Positions 17,305-26,487 of a DNA stretch of 64,000 nucleotides are shown here, piece by piece; the first letter of the stretch is position 1; each line of letters opens with the position of its first letter. The notes under the pieces are model-generated. The model was not told the origin of the DNA. It ran no database searches and saw only the letters and a list, made by a program, of their open reading frames with translations. Source of the DNA: Paenibacillus xylanilyticus (GTDB taxonomy: Bacteria > Bacillota > Bacilli > Paenibacillales > Paenibacillaceae); NCBI RefSeq assembly GCF_013359935.1, contig NZ_JABMCB010000190.1:496001-560000 (forward strand). Direction: 5' to 3'. Made by a program: the position numbers and the translations under genes.

Positions 17305-18155
17305 GGCTGCACCTCCTTTTTCACATCGAATCGGTCTCTAAAATAGTCACCCAGCATGTTGGCGAGCAGTACCACCGAGACAATCGCAAGACCCGGATAA
17401 ACCATCAGCTCCGGTCTGGACTGAAAGTACGGCCTGGAGTCATTCAGCATCGCCCCCCACTCCGGTGTTGGTGGCTGAGCCCCCAATCCAATGTAGGACA
17501 GCGAGGAGATTAGCAGAATGATCTTGCCTAAATCGAGGCTTGCCAGCACGAGAACATGCCCCGCAATATGTGGAAGAAGGTGCTTGGTCATAATTCTTGC
17601 GTCTGACAGCCCGTTCGTCCGGGCAATACGGATGTAATCCTTTTGTGACTCGGACAGGACGGTACTGCGAACAAGGCGTGCATAGCTGACCCATTTGACG
17701 ATAACGATTGCCAGCACCAGATTTCCGATCCCCGCGCCAAGCAGACCGCTCAGCACGATCGCAACGATGGTGTCGGGAAAAGCGAGGAAGCCGTCAGCGA
17801 TCCGCATGAAAAGCTTGTCGATCCACCCTCGCTTGTATCCTGCTATCAGACCAAATGGAATCCCGATGAGCAGTGCCGCGGCGAGCGCCAGCAAACTGTA
17901 GCCGAGTGTCTGCCCACCGCCAAGCAGCAAGCGTGTCAGGACGTCGCGGCCCAAATGATCGGTGCCGAGCGGGTGCAGTGCACTTGCTGCCTGCAATCTT
18001 CCTCGCAGATCGGTCAGTGTAGGGTCATGTTTCAGATATACGAAGGTATACAAGGAGGCCCCGATGACGAGCAGCGCGAAGAGCAGGGCGATTATTGCCT
18101 GCCAATTATGTTTTTTTGATTTAGCGGCCAAAGGACGCAAGAGTATCGTTTTCAT
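17301..18155 (-). CDS. ABC transporter permease (DppC/NikC type)
   Basis: The 284-residue protein has an N-terminal membrane helix (about 19-42), the DppC-type extracytoplasmic sequence ASALHPLGTDHLGRDVLTRL, and five further membrane helices. The EAA-like cytoplasmic loop ARTNGLSDARIMTKHLLPH contacts the ATPases. It is the second permease of the importer. The start and stop overlap the neighbouring genes by four bases. The substrate cannot be read from the permease alone; see the binding protein and the Zur site. Confidence 0.85.
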   Translation of the reverse strand: MKTILLRPLAAKSKKHNWQAIIALLFALLVIGASLYTFVYLKHDPTLTDLRGRLQAASALHPLGTDHLGRDVLTRLLLGGGQTLGYSLLALAAALLIGIPFGLIAGYKRGWIDKLFMRIADGFLAFPDTIVAIVLSGLLGAGIGNLVLAIVIVKWVSYARLVRSTVLSESQKDYIRIARTNGLSDARIMTKHLLPHIAGHVLVLASLDLGKIILLISSLSYIGLGAQPPTPEWGAMLNDSRPYFQSRPELMVYPGLAIVSVVLLANMLGDYFRDRFDVKKEVQP

Positions 18156-19099
18156 CGGTGAGCCTCCTTTTCCTTGAGCTTCATTTCTGGATTCAAATAT
18201 CGATAAGATAGATCTACTGCTGTATTCACGAGGAATACGATGATTGCCATAATCAAAATGTAACCTTGAATCAGCGGATAATCGCGCTGACGAATGGCGT
18301 CGACAACGAGTTTGCCGATACCCGGATAGGCGAACAGCACCTCGATAACGACGACTCCGCCAATCAGGCTGCCGAGGCTGACGCCGAATACGGTAATGAC
18401 CGGCGGCAGACTATGCCGGAAAGCATGCAGCAGGAAGATGCGGCCTTCGGACAATCCCCTCGCCCGGGCCGACCGCACGAACTCTTGGCTCAGTGAATCG
18501 AGCAGACTGGAGCGCAGAAGACGCACATAAACGCTGGAGATGGCAAGTCCCAGCGTCAGAGATGGCAAAATAAGTGAACCGAACCCATCCCGACCCATCG
18601 TTGGCAGATTACCAAAGCGCACACCGAACAGATCGATTAGAATCAGACCCAGCCAGAAGCTTGGCACGGCCGCACCGACAATGGAGAGCATACGACTGCC
18701 CCGGTCGATCCAGCTGCCACGATGGAGCGCAGACAGTGATCCGAGCGGAATCGCTACAGCCAGCATGACCAGCAGCGCGCCGATCGTCAGTTCCGCCGTA
18801 GCCGGCAGTGCACGCATCAAAGTCTGCATAACAGGCTGCCCCGTTGAATACGATACACCGAAATCCAGCCGGACGAAGTCAAGCAACCAGTTCCCGAACT
18901 GGACCGGCAGTGAATCATTGAAGCCCATTTCCTCCCGCACGGCCTCAACCTGCTCCTGACTGACGGACAGTTCGTCCACATTGAGAATGGTCAGCACCGG
19001 ATCGCCGGGAGCGAGACGAATGAACAGGAAGCTCACAAACATAATGAAGAGCAGAAATATAAACACTTCAAGAAACTTGCGAAGCAAAATGCGAAACAT
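18152..19099 (-). CDS. ABC transporter permease (DppB/NikB type)
   Basis: The 315-residue protein starts with a membrane helix (about 8-30) and carries the family motif RLAPGDPV at about 28-35. Five more helices and the EAA loop ARARGLSEGRIFLLHAFRHSL (about 205-225) follow. It pairs with the 17301-18155 permease to form the channel. The ATG overlaps the stop of the binding-protein gene by one base, so it follows that gene directly. Confidence 0.85.
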   Translation of the reverse strand: MFRILLRKFLEVFIFLLFIMFVSFLFIRLAPGDPVLTILNVDELSVSQEQVEAVREEMGFNDSLPVQFGNWLLDFVRLDFGVSYSTGQPVMQTLMRALPATAELTIGALLVMLAVAIPLGSLSALHRGSWIDRGSRMLSIVGAAVPSFWLGLILIDLFGVRFGNLPTMGRDGFGSLILPSLTLGLAISSVYVRLLRSSLLDSLSQEFVRSARARGLSEGRIFLLHAFRHSLPPVITVFGVSLGSLIGGVVVIEVLFAYPGIGKLVVDAIRQRDYPLIQGYILIMAIIVFLVNTAVDLSYRYLNPEMKLKEKEAHR

Positions 19100-20646
19100 T
19101 ACATCACATCCAGCTTATTGGTAATCATGTAATACTCACTGCGAGTTGTCACCCAGTTCTTAATCTTCTTGCCGTTGTAGGCAACGATTGTTCCCGGATG
19201 CAGGACGAATGAGTTCAGTATGTTGTCATGTACGTAGTTGGCTGCCTTTTCGGCAAGCTCCGCGCGCTTCTCCGGATCAACCGTAAGGTTCAGCTCATCA
19301 ATAATTGCAGTCAGTTCCGGATCTTCGGATCCGCTGAAATTGAGTGCGCCATTTGGATGATACGTCGCGTTCAGATAGTAACCAGCGTCACCGCGTGGTG
19401 CTGTCAGGTTACTGTAGGTCGCCAGATCCCAATCACGGTTGGACGCCATGTAATCTTCTGGTGTGTCGATCTGGCGAATTTGCATATCGATACCAATCTT
19501 CTTGGCGTCAGACTGGAAGACCTGAGCAATCAGCGGCAGATCGGCACGAGCCGAATATGTAAGCAGCGTCAGCTGCAGTGGCTTGCCGTCCTTGGTCATA
19601 ACCCCGTTCTCCAGTGTGTAGCCTGCTTCCTTGAGATAGTTTACCGCAACGTCAGCACCTGATTGTGATGCTGTCTTATCATAGGTGGGTGCGAACGGCA
19701 GAGACGGCAGGAACGGTCCGATAGCCGCCTCACCATAACCGAGCAAGATCGTATCGACAATACCCTGACGATCAATCAGTGCATCCAGCGCACGGCGGAC
19801 ATTCAAATCCTTGATGCTCTCACGCTCCATGTTCATCGTCATTTGGTGGACACGAAACGTGGATGTGGATTCAACAGTCATGCCGTCGATTGCTTTCAGA
19901 GAATCCAGACTTTCAACTTCCGGGCGATAAACGATATCGACCTGTCCGGATTTAAGCGCAAGCGTACGGGCATTGGCATCTTCGTTGAACGAGAACGTTA
20001 CCGAGTCGAGTGGTGAAGCACCGTCCCAATATTCATCGTAGCGGTCCAGTTCAAGCTTGCTGCCCGGGGTAAATGAAGTCAGCTTGAACGGCCCGGTGCC
20101 GATCGGCTTATTTACGATGTCCGGCTCGCTTACATCGATAATCGCCGTATTCGGATTAACCAGCTCGGACGCAAATTCCGGGAATGGCTGGGTCGTTGTG
20201 ATCTCCAGTTTGTCACCTTCAGCTTCAATGGTGTCGATCTTGAGTGCATTCTGAATTGCAGGGCTTTCCTGCAGTGCACGTTCCAGTGATGCCTTGACGG
20301 AGTCTCCAGTCATTGGCTTACCGTTCTGGAACGTCACATCATCACGCAGGTCAATCGTCCAATGCTGGCCGTCTTCACTCTCCCAGCTCTTGGCGAGCCA
20401 TGGGGCGACGGTCAGATTCTCTTCGTCGAGACGAACCAACGTTTCCGTGATGCCCGCACGAAGTGGAACATAGCTGGAATCAACATGCGGGTCCAGTGAG
20501 CTGGTGGAGAAGTTATATAGGAAGTGAACGTTTTTGTCGGTGGAAGGCTGCGCAGCGGGACTCGTTTCGGAAGATCCACAGGCACTCAGCAGTCCGGCGC
20601 CTAGGACCAGGGAGGTCAGCGCCAGCAGCGGCGTCTTTTTATTCAA
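19099..20646 (-). CDS. nickel/peptide-type (NikA/CntA-like) substrate-binding lipoprotein
   Basis: This is a 515-residue SBP_bac_5 protein with a lipoprotein signal ending in LLSACGSS (lipid-modified Cys23). The mature part contains family blocks LDPHVDSSYVPLRAGITETL, LAKSWESEDGQHWTIDLRDDV and GTGPFKL. The overall pattern is closer to NikA/CntA-type metal or metallophore binders than to OppA, judged by eye. It is anchored outside the membrane and delivers substrate to the permeases downstream. It is the first gene of the operon, and its promoter is overlapped by a Zur-type palindrome, so zinc limitation probably switches it on. No cntKLM-type metallophore synthesis genes lie nearby. Confidence 0.75.
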   Translation of the reverse strand: MNKKTPLLALTSLVLGAGLLSACGSSETSPAAQPSTDKNVHFLYNFSTSSLDPHVDSSYVPLRAGITETLVRLDEENLTVAPWLAKSWESEDGQHWTIDLRDDVTFQNGKPMTGDSVKASLERALQESPAIQNALKIDTIEAEGDKLEITTTQPFPEFASELVNPNTAIIDVSEPDIVNKPIGTGPFKLTSFTPGSKLELDRYDEYWDGASPLDSVTFSFNEDANARTLALKSGQVDIVYRPEVESLDSLKAIDGMTVESTSTFRVHQMTMNMERESIKDLNVRRALDALIDRQGIVDTILLGYGEAAIGPFLPSLPFAPTYDKTASQSGADVAVNYLKEAGYTLENGVMTKDGKPLQLTLLTYSARADLPLIAQVFQSDAKKIGIDMQIRQIDTPEDYMASNRDWDLATYSNLTAPRGDAGYYLNATYHPNGALNFSGSEDPELTAIIDELNLTVDPEKRAELAEKAANYVHDNILNSFVLHPGTIVAYNGKKIKNWVTTRSEYYMITNKLDVM

Positions 20647-20680
20647 GGTAATGCCCCTCTCTATGTATCATTTTCTTAAT

Positions 20681-20693
20681 CGTAATTATTATT
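20681..20693. promoter_or_regulatory. second, imperfect Zur-like box
   Basis: CGTAATTATTATT keeps one full half-site (CGTAAT) and most of the other. It lies downstream of the predicted transcription start and 35 bp before the start codon, where a bound repressor would block elongation. Confidence 0.45.
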
Positions 20694-20711
20694 ATTTAAA
20701 CAATGAGTTTT

Positions 20712-20740
20712 ATCATATCGTAATGATTACGTTTTGACAA
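20712..20740 (-). promoter_or_regulatory. sigma-A promoter with perfect Zur-type palindrome in the spacer
   Basis: On the minus strand TTGTCA (20735-20740) and TATGAT (20712-20717) are separated by exactly 17 bp. The spacer holds CGTAATGATTACG (20719-20731), a perfect 6-1-6 palindrome equal to the core of the Bacillus Zur operator. It precedes the binding-protein gene by about 65 bp. Confidence 0.75.
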
Positions 20741-20764
20741 GAGTTATATTGGTGTTATAACGAG

Positions 20765-20795
20765 AAAAAATCCGACTCTCGGATGAGAGCGGATT
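20765..20795 (-). terminator. terminator of the immunity gene cluster
   Basis: On the minus strand AATCCGCTCTC pairs with GAGAGTCGGATT (one mismatch) across ATCC and is followed by TTTTC. It ends the transcript of 20896-21417. Confidence 0.8.
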
Positions 20796-20895
20796 CTTCA
20801 TGTTTTTTGTTACATAAGAGAGACTTTATTAGCAGGCATTTCCTTTACGATCCGGAATTGTTTACAGGTAGAACCATGCAAGATTACTCGAAGAG

Positions 20896-21417
20896 TTACA
20901 ACCCAGTTTCGTAGTCTTCCAGCAAATGTGACCAGTAGACTTCGACATTCTTCATTGCTATTGGATCAATCTTCTCAAAATAACCACGAAGTGCTCTAGC
21001 ATACTCATCTGAGGTATATGTACCTTCCAGTCTCATTTTAGTTGCCAATTCACTTCTAATTAGATGAAACAAAAAGAAGGTTCCTAAATTCTTGTTGAGC
21101 ATATATACGTTGGACTTATCCAATGATGATGTCGTGAAAAACATATCGCTCCCTTGTTTTAAATAGAGACCATACGAGTCACGCATACCATAACTTGCAA
21201 AGTAGCCAATCTGAATATATTCCTCTCCTTCAATAGCTTTCACTTGGAAAGCTTCAGATTCATAAAAGGAAAAATCATCATATTGTTCTGGGACTCCTAT
21301 GTCGATTAAAAAATGAGCATTCTCTTCACTTATGCCCCAATCTTTTAGATTAGTAAAGTCATAATTAATTATTTCCGTGTCATAGTAGTCCTTTATCTCT
21401 ACGATATCAAAATCCAT
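20896..21417 (-). CDS. SUKH-4 family immunity protein
   Basis: This 173-residue soluble protein fits the SUKH-4 pattern: helix-turn LIDIGVPEQ, FYESEAFQVKAIEGEEYIQIGYFAS in two runs of strands, SYGLYLKQGSDMFFTTSS, and a C-terminal LNKNLGTFFLFHLI with a late helix ending YWSHLLEDYE. SUKH proteins neutralise nuclease toxins of polymorphic toxin systems by direct binding. It is the last of several immunity-like genes downstream of the WXG100 toxin gene, so it probably answers a toxin of a related or previous cassette rather than the resident one. Confidence 0.7.
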   Translation of the reverse strand: MDFDIVEIKDYYDTEIINYDFTNLKDWGISEENAHFLIDIGVPEQYDDFSFYESEAFQVKAIEGEEYIQIGYFASYGMRDSYGLYLKQGSDMFFTTSSLDKSNVYMLNKNLGTFFLFHLIRSELATKMRLEGTYTSDEYARALRGYFEKIDPIAMKNVEVYWSHLLEDYETGL

Positions 21418-21477
21418 GCGCTCACTCCTCTAACTTTTAAAATGCTTGAGCTAGAGCCATACGATTGATCTAAAAAA

Positions 21478-21975
21478 TCACTGCTTCACCCAGGCTTCCA
21501 GTCCCTGATCACTTATATCAATTGGTGCCTTCTTAGACATGTATTCGGCATGCGCTAGAGGAAAAGCATAGCCACCTGTAATAATCTCACCATGCTGTCT
21601 TCTAATGGTTCCTCCTCTTTCGATTAAAAGAATCAAAGGTTCATACAAATCATGAAACTCCGACGCAATTTCATTTCCGGAATCAAATAATAACAACCAT
21701 TCCAAATATGCTTCACACGTTCCTTTTAGGAAACTGTTTTTCAAATCCTTTAAATGAGGACATTTTTCAGTTATATCCAGATCAACGTCATATCCAAGCG
21801 CACGAGAAGCGTTGAAGAAAGGATACGATGTTTTCAAACGGTATGTAGTGGTCAATATTGCTGCTCTTCTAATATACTCCTGTAATAAGGCCATGTTTGA
21901 TGGCTCATCTGTTCTAGCGGAAGTACCCCAATTAATGCTGTTTATTCTTTCTATACCTTTACATAATTGATTCAT
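21478..21975 (-). CDS. hypothetical protein, probable immunity gene
   Basis: The 165-residue protein is mostly helical, with no signal peptide or known motif. I start it at ATG 21975, because GAGGAGGAGG stands directly before it; a TTG start eight codons upstream would place that binding site inside the gene. It follows 21996-22235 by 20 bp and precedes the SUKH-4 gene by 60 bp, in a row of small soluble proteins behind a secreted toxin gene. That setting suggests an immunity function, which the sequence alone does not prove. Confidence 0.6.
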   Translation of the reverse strand: MNQLCKGIERINSINWGTSARTDEPSNMALLQEYIRRAAILTTTYRLKTSYPFFNASRALGYDVDLDITEKCPHLKDLKNSFLKGTCEAYLEWLLLFDSGNEIASEFHDLYEPLILLIERGGTIRRQHGEIITGGYAFPLAHAEYMSKKAPIDISDQGLEAWVKQ

Positions 21976-21995
21976 TAATACCTCCTCCTCTAGAG

Positions 21996-22235
21996 TCAAC
22001 TATTCAATCTAATAACTTCCCACATAAAGCTACCAACCTCAGAATATATATAGAATTGTACTGAATCAAGGTCCTGTATTTCCCATGGACTTTCCTCATA
22101 CCAACCTTCATGGGCATAGTGTTCTTGTAGAATACCATTGTCAGTAGACTCATAATGGCACATAAGATCCAATAATGTCTCAAGATATCCTTCGTATCCA
22201 ACATAGTAAGTATCATTAACTTTTTCTTCTCTCAT
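21996..22235 (-). CDS. small acidic hypothetical protein, probable immunity gene
   Basis: This is a 79-residue acidic protein rich in Tyr, Trp and Glu (EHYAHEGWYEESPWEIQDL), without a recognised domain. Its stop lies 20 bp before the next gene, so the two are co-transcribed. Small acidic proteins in this setting often bind basic nuclease toxins. It lies 246 bp after the cognate immunity gene of the toxin, a gap in which no further gene is seen, only short hairpins. The ATG has no strong binding site (AGTTAAGCT upstream), so the true start could differ slightly. Confidence 0.5.
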   Translation of the reverse strand: MREEKVNDTYYVGYEGYLETLLDLMCHYESTDNGILQEHYAHEGWYEESPWEIQDLDSVQFYIYSEVGSFMWEVIRLNS

Positions 22236-22480
22236 AGCTTAACTCTCCAACGCTTGTAAAGGACCTTATTTCTGCTCTAACAGAGTGAACTTAGGCACTC
22301 CCTTTTTATGCTAATCTCCCTCTCTAAATGAGATCATACCTACACGTTCAGGGATCTTACTCCGGGATTTATATCGATTTTTTTCAAAACGGCATTTTCT
22401 GTCTGAACATCTTGATCTGCGGAGTATATTAATTTACCCAAAATTACCCGGTCATGAATGCATCAATGGAGCTCCAAATC

Positions 22481-22948
22481 TCAAATCAACCCTGCCATAT
22501 CCTTCTCAATAAAGTCTCCATCCAGTAAATCATAAGGCCAATTATAGATATCAGGGTTCTCTCTGCAATGCGAGTTAATGACAAGTTGACCGTCAGACCG
22601 CAGAAAGATCACTCCAGATTCACTATCTGTCAATGCAATATCCTCATCCAACCTGTCTGTTAGAGTATTAATCGCTTGAAATATGACTTGTAATCCCTCT
22701 TCGGGTGAACGTGAAAAAACAGAAATATTGATACAGTAATTAATATTTAAATTTAACTCCTCTCTCGTAAAATTCACTAATTCATCATCGTCTTGTACAA
22801 TAATCGAGAAATTTGGATTGGTGATTGAGTAATAATCCTCTTTAGATTTCATATGAGTCTCCTGTGAAAAATCTTTTAGAGAACTCAACAATAATTCTGC
22901 TAATTGTTTCGTGTCTTTTTTATAAAATAGGTACAATGCTAAATCCAT
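22481..22948 (-). CDS. immunity protein, SitI3-like, next to the CdiA-type toxin
   Basis: The 155-residue protein begins MDLALYLFYKKD, and its centre (NLNINYCINISVFSR) and end (SDGQLVINSH) form an alternating strand-helix pattern like that of SitI3-type immunity proteins; the family call is tentative. It starts one base after the toxin stop (22950), so it is translationally coupled to the toxin and is the obvious cognate immunity protein. It has no export signal and should act in the cytoplasm of the producer. Confidence 0.6.
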   Translation of the reverse strand: MDLALYLFYKKDTKQLAELLLSSLKDFSQETHMKSKEDYYSITNPNFSIIVQDDDELVNFTREELNLNINYCINISVFSRSPEEGLQVIFQAINTLTDRLDEDIALTDSESGVIFLRSDGQLVINSHCRENPDIYNWPYDLLDGDFIEKDMAGLI

Positions 22949-22949
22949 A

Positions 22950-24215
22950 CTATTCCCTCCAGAAGAGCAGATCTATTTTCCCGTCTCTAATAATAAATAA
23001 TTCCTGTAGCCGTCTTAAGTCTCCGTTTGGGTTAGTTTTCCCCAAGATTTTTTGACTCACTTCTGCTACTCTTGCATCTGTGAAACCATCTAAATTTAAG
23101 ATAACCCTGTCTGCCTGATCTTTAGTCTTACGCTTAATCTCTTCAGCTATTCCATTGGCGCTTTTAGTATTAATAGGTGCATAATGGTCAAATACTTTCC
23201 CTTCAATTAAGAAGTCAGGATTACTTCCTTCCTTAATGCCGTACCCATTTCCTCCATCAATTTCATCGAGCATTTTAATATGGTAGCCCTCTTTAGCGAA
23301 GGTATTTGCTGACTCATTCTGTTTAGTCCAGCCTCTATCTTTCCCCACAGCATAATTACCTTCAGGTGAAGCACCTTTTGCTAAAGATGGTTCAGTCCGA
23401 ATATTCCCCTCATTGATTCTAGGTTTATTATTTTCACCTAGAACTCCAACTTCTGTATTATCTTTCTTAGCCTTAGAAGCCTCAATGTTCTTCTTAATTT
23501 TGGCCACAGCTGGGCGGGATGATGGCAACCGGAATGGCCCTTTCCCACCCGGCATGCTCCCTTTAACCATCGAAACAGCCATAAACACCTGACTGAGTTT
23601 AAGCGAAGTAACCATCGTTTGAGCATATTTATCTGAGACAGGCTCACCTGTAAACGGATGTATTCCATTCTCGAAAGCCTTGATCTGGAGTGCAAAGATA
23701 TCTTCCCCTGGCCGCTCCATGTTCATAGGGCCTTGCATTCCTTTTACATCCAAATTCCCTTTATCCTTCTCATAAGCCTGTAAAGCAGCCTGATCCGTTA
23801 CACCTTTCTCATTCACAGGAAGCCATACCCCAAAAGCTGAGTTATATGCCATCCGATAACCCTTATCACCTGAATCTGCATTACCCGTCAATCTTGTCGT
23901 CATAGCCATCGCACCAACGGCTCCAGTTGCACCTGCCAGACTTACCTGCCCAGCATCTACTTCCTGGAAGCGGGTAGCGATATCCTTCAAATCCTTGGAT
24001 GTGTTAACCATACTCTCTAGTGCTTTCTCTAGTATAGGCTTGGATCGCTCAAACTCATAGTAAAAATGCTCCTGCGTTGCACCCATCCACATCGCCTGGA
24101 TGAACATAATCTGCCTGGTCAGATCGCCCCGGATATTCTCTAACTGTTGTCTGGCCTGATCAACCTGACTGGATACGTGATGAAGCTGCTCAGGTGTAAC
24201 TTTGATTGTACTCAT
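22950..24215 (-). CDS. WXG100-headed polymorphic toxin with CdiA-type nuclease domain
   Basis: The 421-residue protein begins with a WXG100/ESAT-6-like helical hairpin (about 1-95), with the turn in AMWMGATQEHFYYEF (about 43-57), which targets it to the type VII (ESX) secretion system. Residues 115-240 are a pre-toxin linker (NPFTG-like segment IHPFTGEPVSDKY). The C-terminal domain (about 285-421) has NYAVGKDRGWTKQNESANTF, GSNPDFLIEGKVFDHYAP and a late LFWRE, which matches CdiA C-terminal tRNA-nuclease domains of the PD-(D/E)XK class. It probably kills or inhibits neighbouring Gram-positive cells. No ESX secretion genes are in the window. GGAG precedes the ATG. Confidence 0.8.
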   Translation of the reverse strand: MSTIKVTPEQLHHVSSQVDQARQQLENIRGDLTRQIMFIQAMWMGATQEHFYYEFERSKPILEKALESMVNTSKDLKDIATRFQEVDAGQVSLAGATGAVGAMAMTTRLTGNADSGDKGYRMAYNSAFGVWLPVNEKGVTDQAALQAYEKDKGNLDVKGMQGPMNMERPGEDIFALQIKAFENGIHPFTGEPVSDKYAQTMVTSLKLSQVFMAVSMVKGSMPGGKGPFRLPSSRPAVAKIKKNIEASKAKKDNTEVGVLGENNKPRINEGNIRTEPSLAKGASPEGNYAVGKDRGWTKQNESANTFAKEGYHIKMLDEIDGGNGYGIKEGSNPDFLIEGKVFDHYAPINTKSANGIAEEIKRKTKDQADRVILNLDGFTDARVAEVSQKILGKTNPNGDLRRLQELFIIRDGKIDLLFWRE

Positions 24216-24431
24216 ATGTTTCTCCGCTCGTTTATAATAGGATTAACCTATGTTAGCAGAAGTTTAGCACATAATATATCCGGCTAACATCCTGATTTTA
24301 CCTAATTAATAACAGTGGTTGTTCTGAGCATCGGTGCTATGGTCCTATAATGCATATACCCACTTTAAATCACTTACCATCCAACTGGCATACGTAATGC
24401 AATAGATTCCTGAATGGTTTAGAGAAAAATT

Positions 24432-24460
24432 AAATGGCACCAATCAGCTTGGCGCCATTT
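24432..24460 (-). terminator. terminator of the diguanylate cyclase gene
   Basis: On the minus strand AAATGGCGCCAA pairs with TTGGTGCCATTT (one G-U/mismatch) and is followed by AATTTTTC. Confidence 0.8.
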
Positions 24461-24493
24461 GAAAGCTATACTACAGAGGTGATTCTCAACTCA

Positions 24494-26191
24494 TCAAGAA
24501 ACTCCCCGCTCCAGCTCCGCAAACTCAATCCGATTACGCCCATTCTGCTTCGCCTGGTACAGAGCCTTATCTACCGTAGCGAACAGCTGAGTCAAATACC
24601 CCTCGGGATTATCCGGTACATGCTCAACTTCAAAATCCTCAATGGAGAGTATCCCAATACTGATCGTAATGGCCACCTGCCCAATCTCATGATTCACCAT
24701 CATGTGGTTGGACTCTACAGATAACCTCACGCGTTCCGCTATTTTCTGAGCTAACTGGCGTTCGGTGTGCGGCAGATAGATCATGAATTCCTCTCCACCA
24801 TAGCGGGTTAGAATATCGGTACCCCGAATGGATTGTTTAATTGCCTGAGCCGTACGGTACAGCACTTCATCCCCAATGACATGACCATAGCGGTCATTAA
24901 TCGCTTTGAAGTAATCGATATCCAGGAGCAGGAGTGAAAACGGGGTCTTATAATGAACATTCGTAATCACCTCGTGCGTCAACTGCTGTGTCAGATAACG
25001 GCGATTGTAACAGTCGGTCAAACTGTCCGTAAGGGCCAGCTCCTCCAGTTTACGATTGGCCTCGGATAACTCCTGCCGAATGCGATCCAGGGCATGGTTG
25101 CGTTCCTGAAGCATTTCATTCTGCCGGTTCATTTCCTTTACATAGTAGCGCTCTTGCGAGACATCCTGAAGCGTAAGGATATAACCAATAGGCAGCTGGA
25201 ACGTATCAACGATTGGAGACGTTTGGAGTATGAAATGACGCTCGATGTCACGCTCCACGATAACTTCTATCTGAGACAACTTATTTTCTTTTTTCTTATA
25301 CTGATCCAGAAACGGCTGGCTGCTGCCGCCCTCTACGCGAACAGACCCCAGAAACGCCTCCATATCAAAACAATCCCCGACATGCAAATCCATAACGGAT
25401 TTTGAGGCCTTGTTAGCTTCAATAATGGTATCATTCTCATCCAATACAAGGATGCCATATGGAATCGTATTAATTACATCCTCATGGGCGATAGAAACCA
25501 GATCGAAGACATTGTACCGCTTAATGACATAGACAAAAAATAAATCCGACAGAAAAATCCCCAGCGAAGTCAGTCCGGGAATAATGAATGGTATCCATGC
25601 TCTCAAAACCACATTTAAAAGGGCATCGATTGCCGCGAAAATAGCCAGCACGAATATGCCCCACAGCGTAATTTTCACCTGTTTTTTAATCGTTGGAGAT
25701 TTATCGGAGGCACGAAGTGCCCCGAACAAAATAAAGAGGGAAGCCACAAAATAGCTTACGAGAACAATCATTACAAACCAGAACCATGGTCCATATGCCC
25801 GTTCGACATAACCTCCCTCCAAAGGAGTTACAAACCAATTGAGCGGGTTTATCATCACTCCTACGGCTGCAACAATTGCTGGAGTAAACAGCAGGAAGGA
25901 TCTTTTTTTACCTAATAGATCAGCATATCCTGTGATAAAGATGGTCAACAGAAGCCAACCACTCCCAAGCAGTGAGACGGCGACGAAAGATAGGGTCACA
26001 TAAAATAACTGCCAACCTGGATTATCCGACAACACGATGGCAAATTGACAGAAGGGCCAGAGCATCATCAAACCATGAAATAAAAAGTAAACCTTATGTA
26101 AATTCGTAATTCTAGCAGTAGCAAAAACATAAACGTATACACCAAACAACAGGACGAATAAAAAAAGATCATACCATACCAATGGGCTCAC
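24494..26191 (-). CDS. membrane diguanylate cyclase (7TM-PAS-GGDEF)
   Basis: The 565-residue protein has seven to eight membrane helices in residues 5-230 (HisKA_7TM-like sensor), a PAS-like domain (about 240-350), a coiled coil (355-400) and a GGDEF domain (about 400-560). The active-site motif is GGEEF at 465-469. RGTD at 456-459, five residues upstream, forms an intact I-site for c-di-GMP feedback. It should make c-di-GMP from two GTP in response to a membrane signal. The start ATG/GTG region has AAGGAGAAG. It is monocistronic; no c-di-GMP riboswitch was found upstream. Confidence 0.9.
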   Translation of the reverse strand: MSPLVWYDLFLFVLLFGVYVYVFATARITNLHKVYFLFHGLMMLWPFCQFAIVLSDNPGWQLFYVTLSFVAVSLLGSGWLLLTIFITGYADLLGKKRSFLLFTPAIVAAVGVMINPLNWFVTPLEGGYVERAYGPWFWFVMIVLVSYFVASLFILFGALRASDKSPTIKKQVKITLWGIFVLAIFAAIDALLNVVLRAWIPFIIPGLTSLGIFLSDLFFVYVIKRYNVFDLVSIAHEDVINTIPYGILVLDENDTIIEANKASKSVMDLHVGDCFDMEAFLGSVRVEGGSSQPFLDQYKKKENKLSQIEVIVERDIERHFILQTSPIVDTFQLPIGYILTLQDVSQERYYVKEMNRQNEMLQERNHALDRIRQELSEANRKLEELALTDSLTDCYNRRYLTQQLTHEVITNVHYKTPFSLLLLDIDYFKAINDRYGHVIGDEVLYRTAQAIKQSIRGTDILTRYGGEEFMIYLPHTERQLAQKIAERVRLSVESNHMMVNHEIGQVAITISIGILSIEDFEVEHVPDNPEGYLTQLFATVDKALYQAKQNGRNRIEFAELERGVS

Positions 26192-26487
26192 AAATCTTCT
26201 CCTTCTTGGTTGCGACTACTACGATATCAATGAGCTAGGCCGTTGCGTAACCCCTAGGTGATGCTTCATTAAACTATAACTGCTATTCCTCTACAAAAAC
26301 TTCTGGTTAAATTAACCATATCTTATCACACAGCTAAAAGGGTGAGTAGGCCATACACTGGAAATACAGCCAAGCACTGATTTATTTCTGCAACTATTTT
26401 TGCTGAATTGTGAATGGTTTTGAAAGTTTAGCATAGAAAAACACAAGGCAATCTCCCCGCCCGTTACCGAGCGGCATTGAGTTGTGC

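Noticed and set aside
26192..26487. A c-di-GMP riboswitch upstream of the diguanylate cyclase
   Set aside because: A short TACGCAAC-like stretch is present, but the conserved GEMM core and tetraloop-receptor parts are not.
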